A stretch of DNA of 64,000 bases from positions 14,220,001 to 14,284,000 of the forward strand of contig CM073532.1 in assembly GCA_037074615.1 (NCBI GenBank). Reading direction: 5' to 3'. The notes below the pieces were generated by a model. It did no database searches. It saw nothing but the letters and a program-made list of their open reading frames with translations, and was not told the origin of the DNA. This document shows positions 56,178 to 64,000 of this stretch, one piece after another (within the stretch, counting starts at the first letter, position 1; each line of letters opens with the position of its first letter). A program made the position numbers and the translations under genes. This DNA comes from Leucaena leucocephala. Its lineage: Eukaryota; Streptophyta; Magnoliopsida; Fabales; Fabaceae.

Positions 56178-59100
56178 CTAGGTACAATCATTAATTTGAC
56201 TAATTCCCATTGACCTAACATGACGCTCATGCTTTGCCTGCACAAGCGGCTTTGTTAGAGGATCAGCAACATTATCTTCTCCTGCTACTTTGCATATTTT
56301 TATATCACCTCTATCGTTGATTTCTCTGATGAGATGAAATCGCCTGAGTATATGCTTGGTCCTTTGATGTGACCTAGGCTCTTTGGCCTGTGCAATAGCA
56401 CCGCTATTGTCACAGAGCAAAGTTATTGGATCTGAGATGGTAGGTATCACCCCTAGTTCTGTGATGAACTTCCTGATCCAAACGGCTTCCTTAGCTGCAT
56501 CAGATGCTGCTATATACTCAGCTTCCGTTGCAGAATCTGCTACAGTGCCCTGCTTAGAGCTCTTCCAGCTTACTGCTCCATTATTGAGGAGGAATATGTA
56601 TCCAGACTGCGATTTTTGGTCGTCCTGGTCAGTTTGGAAACTCGCATCTGTGTAACCAGTTACACAGAGCTCATCATCCAATCCACCATAGACCAAGAAT
56701 AAGTCCTTAGTCCTTCTTAAGTACTTAAGGATATTCTTGACAGCAGTCCAATGGCCCTCACCAGGGTCCTGTTGGTATCTGCTAGTCATACTTAAGGCAA
56801 ACGAGACATCCGGTCGAGTACATAACATGGCGTACATGATAGATCCTATGGCCGAGGCATATGGAACCTTACTCATGCGACCTCGCTGATCAGATGTACT
56901 AGGACACAGATCTTTGCTGAGGTGAGTACCATGAGACATGGGTATGAAACCCCTCTTTGATTCGTGCATACTGAACCTATGCAGTATTTTGTCTATGTAT
57001 GTACTCTGACTGAGTCCTAGAAGTCTTTTAGATCTATCTCTATAGATCCTGATTCCTAGGATGTAGGTGGCTTCACCCAAGTCTTTCATCGAGAAAGACT
57101 TTCCTAACCAAGACTTGACAATCTGCAAGGTAGGAATGTCATTCCCAATAAGTAGGATGTCATCGACATAGAGTACCAAAAACACAACTGTGCTCCCACT
57201 AACCTTCTTGTACACACAAGGTTCATCAATGTTTTGAAGAAATCCAAACTCTTTGATTACTTCATCAAAACGATGATTCCAACTCCGAGAGGCTTGCTTT
57301 AGTCCATAAATGGACTTTTGAAGCTTGCACACTTTACCAGAGTCCTCGGAACGCACAAACCCTTCAGGTTGTGTCATGTACACATCCTCAAGGAGCTTTC
57401 CATTAAGGAAGGCTGTCTTGACGTCCATCTGCCATATTTCATAGTCATAATATGCTGCAATAGCAAAGAGGATTCTGATTGATTTGGCCATTGCTACTGG
57501 GGAAAAGGTCTCATCATAGTCCACACCATGAGTTTGAGTAAAACCTTTTGCAACCAGTCGTGCCTTGAAGACATTTACATTGCCATCCATGTCAGTTTTC
57601 TCTTTGAAAACCCACTTGCACCCGACGGTTTTTACACCTTCAGGCGGGTCGACTAAGGTCCAAACCTTATTGTCGTACATGGATTGCATCTCAGACTTCA
57701 TGGCACTAAGCCATTTTTCGGAGTTTGGTCCCACTATAGCTTCTCGATAGGTAGTCGGCTCATTATGCTCAATGAGCAACACATCACGACTATCAGAAAT
57801 CAGAAATCCATATCTCTGAGGCTGAAGTCGTGTCCTATTAGACTTTCGTGGACCTTGCGTGACTTGAGGAGTCTCAACAACTTGTTGTGAGTCTTCTCTA
57901 TTTTCCATCTGCAGTTCTGTGGTGTCTTGTAGCTCTCGAACTTCTTCGAGTTGCACCTTACTCCCACTGGTTCTTTTAGAGATAAATTCTCGTTCAAGAA
58001 AGATACCATTTCTGACAACAAACACTTTGTTATCAGCAGGGTTGTAGACGTAATATCCCTTGGTTTCCTTAGGATATCCCACAAAAAGGCATTTTGAGGA
58101 TTTGGGCGCTAATTTGTCTGAGGCTTGTTGCTTAACATAGACCTCGCATCCCCAAATCTTGAGGAAAGACAAACTAGGCGTCCTCCCAGTCCATATCTCA
58201 TACGGAGTCTTTTCGATTGCCTTAGATGGAACACGATTGAGTGTGAACGCAGCTGTCTCTAGGGCATAGCCCCAAAAGGAGGGCGGAAGATCTGTTCGAC
58301 TCATCATGGATCGAACCATATCTAATAGTGTTCGATTTCTCCGTTCAGAAACGCCATTCCATTGTGGTGTCCCTGGAGGAGTCAATTGTGAGAGTGTCCC
58401 ACAATTCCTAAGATGATCTATGAACTCTTGGCTCAAATATTCACCACCCCGATCAGATCGAAGGGCTTTAATTGTTTTGCCAAGCTGGTTTTGTACTTCA
58501 TTTTGAAATATCTTGAACTTTTCAAAAGATTCAGATTTATGTTTCATTAGATAGATGTACCCATATCTGCTGAAATCATCTATGAATGTTATAAAGTACG
58601 AATAACCTCCTCTGGCATTTGTGTTCATCGGTCCACACACATCTGTATGTATGAGGCCCAATAAATCAGTGGCCCTCTCACTGTGCCCAGTGAAAGGTGA
58701 CTTTGTCATCTTTCCTAACAAGCAAGACTCGCAAGTGTCATATGATTCAAAATCAAATGAGTTTAGAAATCCATCTTGATGGAGTTTGGAAATGCGTTTC
58801 TCATTTATGTGGCCCAGACGACAGTGCCAGAGGTATGTGGGATTCAAATCGTTTGGTTTGACCCTTTTGGCGGTTATGTTATAGATATTTCCATGATTGG
58901 GTTGTTCCAAATTTAATATGTAATGATCAACATGCAAATCACCATGAGCATATAAAACATCATTACGATAAATAGAACATCTACTATTCCCAGCAATGGA
59001 AGTGAAACCTTCCTTATCCAAATAAGAAAGTGAAACAATGTTACTACTTAAAGCAGGAACATAATAGCAATTGTTCAAAACTAACAAAAGCCCAGTGGGC

Positions 59101-60161
59101 AGAACTAATTCATAAGTGCCTACAGCTAACGCAGCAACCCTTGCTCTGTTTCCAACTCGTAGGTCAACTTCACCCCTTTTCAACTTCCTACTGTCCTTTA
59201 GTCCCTGCACATTCGTACAAATGTGAGAACCACATGCAGTATCTAATACCCATGAGGTGGAAGTAGAAAGATGAATGTCTATAACATAAATACCTGAAGC
59301 GATAGCCCCGCTATCCTTCTTGTTCTTTTTCAGATCTTCGAGGTAGAGTTTGCAATTCCTCTTCCAATGACCCGGTTCATTGCAGAAGAAGCAGACTCCT
59401 TCCTTCGGAGGCTTTGCCTTCTTTGGTGCAGGCTTGGTTTCGGGCTTGCCTGACTCTTTGGTCTTACCTGATGAGCCATGACCCTTCCCCTTGCCTTTGC
59501 CTTTCTTTTTCGTACCCTTTCCTTTCTGAACCATCAAAACACTACTGGGTTTCTTCTTAAGACTCGGCTCAGCAGTTTTAAGCATCCCATGCAGTTCAGA
59601 AATAGATTTCTCCATGTTGTTCATGTTGTAGTTCATAACAAACTGGTCATAACTTTCCGGGAGTGAGTTTAAGATCAAATCTGTAGCTAACTCCTGGCTC
59701 ATGGGAAATCCAAGCCGTTCAAGGTGATCAATGTACCCTTTCATCTTTAAGACATGAGCACTGACTGATGCACCTTCAGCCATCTTGCAGGAATGTAAGG
59801 CCTTAGTGGTCTCATACCTCTCTTGCCTTGCCTGTTGCTGGAACATTTCCTTGAGATGCACAATCATCTCATAAGCCTCCATGTGTTCCAGATCTCTTTG
59901 GAGCTCCGGAACCATGGTGGCTAGCATCAAGCATCCCACATCGACAGAGTCTTCCTTATGCTTCATATAAGCATCTCTATGAGCTCTGGGAGCATTGGCG
60001 GCTGGCTCCTCAGGAATGGGTTGATCTAGGACATGCGCCTTTCTTTCCTGCTTGAGAACAATTCTCAAGTTCCTAAACCAGTCAAGAAAGTTTGTCCCAT
60101 TGAGTTTGTCCTTCTCAAGGACAGATCGCAGCGATAATGTAGCAGTATTACTAGTCGTCAT
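56178..60161 (-). CDS. Copia Gag-Pol polyprotein, intact
   Basis: 1327 residues, TNT1-94-like. Gag occupies about 1-210, with a basic Lys/Gly-rich stretch at 211-255. Zinc knuckle C257-X2-C260-X4-H265-X4-C270. Protease LDTAC with D307. Integrase zinc site H446, H451, C477, C480; core triad D507, D570, E606 (D-X62-D-X35-E). Reverse transcriptase from about 825, with D913 and YVDD at 998-1001. RNase H D1172, E1213/E1215 and D1251. It should be cleaved into capsid, protease, integrase and RT/RNase H, which package and reverse-transcribe the RNA in the cytoplasm and integrate the cDNA. The ATG is clear: Copia 1 has GTG at the same place. The stop lies 14 bp from the 3' LTR. Gag and Pol share one frame without a shift, as usual in plant Copia. 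Confidence 0.97.
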   Translation of the reverse strand: MTTSNTATLSLRSVLEKDKLNGTNFLDWFRNLRIVLKQERKAHVLDQPIPEEPAANAPRAHRDAYMKHKEDSVDVGCLMLATMVPELQRDLEHMEAYEMIVHLKEMFQQQARQERYETTKALHSCKMAEGASVSAHVLKMKGYIDHLERLGFPMSQELATDLILNSLPESYDQFVMNYNMNNMEKSISELHGMLKTAEPSLKKKPSSVLMVQKGKGTKKKGKGKGKGHGSSGKTKESGKPETKPAPKKAKPPKEGVCFFCNEPGHWKRNCKLYLEDLKKNKKDSGAIASGIYVIDIHLSTSTSWVLDTACGSHICTNVQGLKDSRKLKRGEVDLRVGNRARVAALAVGTYELVLPTGLLLVLNNCYYVPALSSNIVSLSYLDKEGFTSIAGNSRCSIYRNDVLYAHGDLHVDHYILNLEQPNHGNIYNITAKRVKPNDLNPTYLWHCRLGHINEKRISKLHQDGFLNSFDFESYDTCESCLLGKMTKSPFTGHSERATDLLGLIHTDVCGPMNTNARGGYSYFITFIDDFSRYGYIYLMKHKSESFEKFKIFQNEVQNQLGKTIKALRSDRGGEYLSQEFIDHLRNCGTLSQLTPPGTPQWNGVSERRNRTLLDMVRSMMSRTDLPPSFWGYALETAAFTLNRVPSKAIEKTPYEIWTGRTPSLSFLKIWGCEVYVKQQASDKLAPKSSKCLFVGYPKETKGYYVYNPADNKVFVVRNGIFLEREFISKRTSGSKVQLEEVRELQDTTELQMENREDSQQVVETPQVTQGPRKSNRTRLQPQRYGFLISDSRDVLLIEHNEPTTYREAIVGPNSEKWLSAMKSEMQSMYDNKVWTLVDPPEGVKTVGCKWVFKEKTDMDGNVNVFKARLVAKGFTQTHGVDYDETFSPVAMAKSIRILFAIAAYYDYEIWQMDVKTAFLNGKLLEDVYMTQPEGFVRSEDSGKVCKLQKSIYGLKQASRSWNHRFDEVIKEFGFLQNIDEPCVYKKVSGSTVVFLVLYVDDILLIGNDIPTLQIVKSWLGKSFSMKDLGEATYILGIRIYRDRSKRLLGLSQSTYIDKILHRFSMHESKRGFIPMSHGTHLSKDLCPSTSDQRGRMSKVPYASAIGSIMYAMLCTRPDVSFALSMTSRYQQDPGEGHWTAVKNILKYLRRTKDLFLVYGGLDDELCVTGYTDASFQTDQDDQKSQSGYIFLLNNGAVSWKSSKQGTVADSATEAEYIAASDAAKEAVWIRKFITELGVIPTISDPITLLCDNSGAIAQAKEPRSHQRTKHILRRFHLIREINDRGDIKICKVAGEDNVADPLTKPLVQAKHERHVRSMGISQINDCT

Positions 60162-61392
60162 GATTCTACAATTAAAATATGCAATGTAATTAGTAATCTC
60201 CCACTAAATAAACAACCCTCAATGCAATAGTTAGTGGGCTAAGATCCATATTTGGCTCAAACTTAAGTCCGCTTTGGCAGGACGCTTAGATTAAGTTATT
60301 TAGGTAGGTAACACCTTTACCAATTACATCAAATGTAACTCTTAGATATTCATGGGATCCTATCATCATATGATCTGGCATGTTCTAATCCCATCTAATG
60401 CCTTGAGATCCAAAACCGTTTTGTTAATCTCAATTAAGTCAAACAATAATGAACCTATGAGAGTAGCACCATTACTCTTTGCTTATCTCCCCAAGATAAC
60501 TCAAAAGCACCCACTTTGGTGGAGTCCACAATTGAGCGATCAAGGTTTTGACAAGTGTTCATAAATTGACAGCATTATGACTTAAGATTTCTTTTAGAGG
60601 GCTTAATTAACTATCTGTTTTTATGAGGATGCATGTATCCCAGTTTGTAACTCATACAAGTAATATGCATGTGCTGATCTAATCATAAGATGCATAATTC
60701 AAACGTGATACAATATGGCTCACCTATCCTAAGTCCCCTCAAGCCAATGAGAGGAGCTCTCTAGTAAGAAAAGAGAAATTACATATAGAAACCTCTTTTA
60801 ACATTCGAGGGGAGTGAGATGAGAGGAGAAGGTACATTGAGAGTATATAGAGGAAGGCACGACACGCAGGCCGTATTTGTAAAAATTACAACACTTGCAA
60901 TCTAGAGCCATATTGTTCACCATACCCAAACATTCAAGAATCAATATTCAGATCTAATCGAAGGGCAAAAAACATTTACAAAGTAACATTTGTTACGGTT
61001 ATGTTGCGCTACGAACAGGTAGCTACGGCGGTCCCGCTAGCCGGTTAGCGGGCGGCTGTCCCGCTAGCCGGTTAGCGGGCGGGGTCTCTGGGGCAGCGCC
61101 CCGGAAGAAATTTTTTTTTTTTTGTTTTTGTTTCATAAATAATCACGAATCTGAATTCGGTTTTCACAAATAATCACAAATTCGAATTCGGTTTTCTTAG
61201 ACCCCATCTATGCGGATTGATCAAATCAAAAAGCATCACCACCGATTTCAATTTCCTTTTAGATTCCTTTTATGTCATACACAACAAGGATTCCTTATAT
61301 GTCACACATACAACGCTTATTATATGATCGGCTACTACTAACATATATCATATAAATCACAAATCAAGCCTAACTTAAACACAAAACAGCAT
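60162..61392 (-). other. Copia 2 untranslated leader
   Basis: Non-coding region between primer site and gag. It aligns with the Copia 1 leader in several blocks but has an additional GC-rich segment near 61020-61130, ending in a T tract on the plus strand (A tract on the transcript). Two AATTCGGTTTTC-type repeats lie at 61150-61200. Confidence 0.65.
61031..61098 (-). repeat. Duplicated GC-rich hairpin in Copia 2 leader
   Basis: CCCGCTAGCCGGTTAGCGGG occurs twice, 27 bp apart (units at 61031 and 61058). Each can form a 7-bp stem CCCGCTA/TAGCGGG. A third hairpin GGGGC-AGC-GCCCC follows at about 61090-61102. The surrounding element is AT-rich, so the composition is unusual. It is absent from Copia 1. 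Confidence 0.8.
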
Positions 61393-61405
61393 GCCTCTGA
61401 TACCA
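61393..61405 (-). promoter_or_regulatory. Primer binding site, initiator tRNA-Met
   Basis: The minus strand reads TGGTATCAGAGGC, one base after the LTR end. It matches the Copia 1 site except for G instead of C at the 12th base. Confidence 0.88.
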
Positions 61406-61406
61406 C

Positions 61407-63401
61407 TGTAAGGAATTGGAAGACACGCAGCGGAAATAAACTTTAAAAATTTTCCATTCCTTGCCAGGATCTACCGTATGTGTTTAAGTCAAGTGGAAAG
61501 AATCATTACCCTTAGTGTTGCTCAGCGAATTTCACAGCTTCTCTACGTGGGTGGTGATCTCTTTCTGATCGCAAGAAATCGATGGAGTGTTCCTCAGCGA
61601 CCTTCACAGATTCTCTCCGCGGACGGTGGTCTCTTTCCGATCACAAGAAGTCGACGCCTCAGGTCGGCTTCCTCTACTGGTATCCACACGAACAGCGTTC
61701 CAACCACGAACGACGTGCTAGCGTCTCCTGTCCCTCCAAGGCTTTCACAAGTCTCCGTCTCTATTTCGGCAGTTTCTTGTCTGCAAACCTTTTGCAGATT
61801 CCGTTCGGCCTTTTGTGTTCTGTGTTATTTTCAAACGTAGCTCCTCCAATCAGATATAGAGGATGCTATGCGTTTTTCCACTTGACCTAATTGGATTTTG
61901 GAGTTAATCTTATATTAATTCCAAATTGATACAATATCATATATTGTATAATTTTATAAGAAACTAATTAAATAAAATAATATTAAATCCGTCCCACAGA
62001 TTTAATTACTTATTTATTTAACTTTAAATAAAGATGAGACTGAGTTATATTTGATTTATTCCCATAAATCAAATTTGAGATATCCTATCAATTTAAATTT
62101 CGAATTTCAAACGTGATAGAGATTTAATTTATCCTTATAAATTAAATCTTATAAATATCTCTTATATGAGATATCCTATCAATTTGAATTTCGAATTTCA
62201 AACGTGATAGAGATTTAATTTATCCTTATAAATTAAATCTTATAAATATCTCTTATATGAGATATCCTATCAATTTGAATTTCGAATTTCAAACGTGATA
62301 GAGATTTAATTTATCCTTATAAATTAAATCTTATAAATATCTCTTATATGAGATATCCTATCAATTTGAATTTCGAATTCAAACGTGATAGGGATTTAAT
62401 TTATCCTTATAAATTAAATCTCATATATCTCATATATATAATATATATATATATATACGAATTTATATATATACGAATATAAATAAATATATATACATTC
62501 ACCTGGATCTTTCATTGAATCTGGACATGTCTTAGATTCAATGAATCTGGACATCATAGCTCGTGTTGGGCTATTTTGTGTGCGACCCTGTAGGCCCATA
62601 TGAAGTTGGCAGTGGGCCATTTGCTATACTAGCCCACAAGTCGCAAGCGGTCTCTAGCAAGACATAACAACTACCCAAATCATATGAGAATCGATAAACG
62701 ATGTAACCTTTTATACAACCATATCATGTCCCTTCTGTCACGCGATATTTTGGTCATGGATGAGGCATGGATAATGTCATCCTCCTATTCCCGACCGTTA
62801 CTTTCTCGATCCCTGAGTAGTCTGACTATAGAAATGGAACTACCTTTCCATTACAGTATGGCCATACATTTCTCAGACTCACTCATCGAGGGGCCCAGTA
62901 ATATCTCTCCACGAATATGAGGGACAAATTCCATCTTGACCATTCACATTCCTCCGCATGAAAAACCACTAAGCCCGAACATAGTCTTTATGATCACTCG
63001 GTCAAAAGTGACTTTTGACTAGGTCAAAGCTGAGCGTTTTGTCATGTAGGAATCCATGATGATCTCAGGTCAAAGGGCATATTGACATGGTTTGTATATG
63101 AGAGAAGCTTATGACGTTACCCATGCAGTTCTCTCATAGCGGGTCGGTCCAACACCCTGTACTCTTACATGTGCTTATGACTTTGATTTATATCTCTATA
63201 CATCTTCAAAGTCATACTGGTCTTATTTCATCTGTGCTCCCACATAGATGATCGACCAGGGACATTTAGGATAATATCATGAATTATCCAAGGATGGTCA
63301 TCATAGTAAACATGCAAATAATATGATAACTCAATTAATAAATTCATAAATCAATAATGTTCATAAGACAATGATTGGCCCCTAGGGCACGATTTCTAAC
63401 A
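61407..63401 (-). repeat. Copia 2 5' LTR
   Basis: 1995 bp, matching 54169-56163 without any difference I could see, including the four 91-bp repeats (62077-62440). As the 5' LTR on the minus strand it should carry the active promoter. Confidence 0.95.
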
Positions 63402-64000
63402 TGAGGTAGTAACTAATCCTAGCTTTTATGTAATGACTTTGTGAATTGTTGTGCTATTGTTTGGTTGGATTGTTGTCTTATATGTTATGTCTGAAGCTCT
63501 GCTGTAATTCTATGATCATATGTTATTAAGCATGGAAGCACACAGCATACTTATCTGTACACAATCACAAGCAAGCACCGTCACTCTGCATTACATATAT
63601 TGTTATGATTGTTGCTACTGAGATTCCCCCGAATCTCATCCCAATAAGTAAATCATTACAGGGGAGGTTATGTCAAAGTGAATTTTGGGAATTTTAAGAA
63701 ACGCCGTTATGCTGCCGAAATTACGACAAGATGGCAATAATAGAGAATGGGACTGATACGTACTGTGTACGTAGGTACTGTCTAAGGAGGCTGGAAGTGA
63801 GTGGACCTAGCCAGTTCATCCAGTCTTTCCTGGGTACTTACGTAGAATGGTAGTTCTCACGGGAATTATCGAATCGGTACAAGATCAGTTACTTTCTGAA
63901 GATGAAGCGTAGCGGTTATGCTGCCGGATTTCAGGCAGGAAAAGATGTAATAGAGATATGGAAAATTTTGTACATACCCAGATGTAAAACAACTTATTAA
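63402..64000 (+). repeat. Gypsy LTR fragment after Copia 2, cut by window edge
   Basis: Continues 54033-54168, starting with the target duplication TGAGG. It contains hairpin GAGATTCCCCCGAATCTC near 63619, the stem module 63768-63844 and the CTGCC/GGCAG hairpin near 63921. It runs out of the window. Confidence 0.85.

Larger units (their letters stand above)
54169..63401 (-). mobile_element. Copia element 2, full length and apparently intact
   Basis: 9233-bp Ty1/Copia element on the minus strand, target duplication TGAGG at 54164-54168 and 63402-63406. LTRs 54169-56163 and 61407-63401 are both 1995 bp at a constant offset of 7238, with no difference that I saw. Primer site, polypurine tract and an uninterrupted 1327-codon Gag-Pol frame are present. 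All standard parts for autonomous movement are there, and the identical LTRs indicate recent insertion. Confidence 0.96.

Overview
The window is a heterochromatin-like block of a flowering-plant nuclear genome, probably a eudicot; the species cannot be read from it. It is built almost entirely of nested LTR retrotransposons. I see no convincing host gene, rRNA, tRNA gene or CRISPR array. Plant origin is shown by TNT1-94-like Ty1/Copia polyproteins, Ty3/Gypsy pol with a chromodomain (Tekay/Del-like chromovirus), primer sites complementary to plant initiator tRNA-Met, and a small TRIM-like LTR carrying a plant USE/TATA promoter signature.

Layout. 1-3507: head-to-head Gypsy LTR fragments, then part of a third LTR. 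3508-15122: Copia element 1 (+), defective, split inside its reverse transcriptase by a 2753-bp solo Gypsy LTR (9842-12594, TSD TACGC) and followed by an 83-bp copy of its own leader. 15211-20142: a mosaic of truncated Gypsy LTR pieces in both orientations. 20143-22424: decayed Gypsy pol (+) with its polypurine tract. 22425-26851: two minus-strand LTRs. 26852-27929: a second decayed pol (-). 27930-35490: a plus-strand Gypsy element (3.1-kb LTR, primer site, truncated gag) hit by a solo LTR (32008-34491, TSD AGTTT) and by another LTR fragment. 35491-37226: non-coding retrotransposon interior. 37227-54032: a hybrid LTR split by a complete 13.7-kb non-coding element (39506-53181, TSD CTTGA), a LARD-type non-autonomous Gypsy relative. 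That element itself contains a TRIM-like LTR split by a 3005-bp solo LTR (44703-47707, TSD GCCTG). 54033-64000: an LTR fragment split by Copia element 2 (minus strand, 54169-63401, TSD TGAGG).

Copia element 2 is the only apparently intact gene-bearing unit. It has two 1995-bp LTRs in which I saw no difference, a primer site, a polypurine tract and one uninterrupted 1327-codon Gag-Pol frame with all catalytic motifs. It looks recent and possibly autonomous. The other coding regions are dead; the Gypsy pol fragments died almost only through C-to-T type stop codons with no frameshift.

The most interesting signal is a structured module inside the transcribed part of the Gypsy LTRs, seen 13 times. 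It is a small hairpin (GAGATTC-loop-GAATCTC) followed by a ~76-nt long-range stem. It is kept across LTR families whose other sequence is unlike, and several copies show paired changes in both arms of a helix. Coding and non-coding (LARD) families share this module, the primer site and the polypurine-tract block. That fits a dependent family using the proteins of an autonomous chromovirus; this last step is inference.
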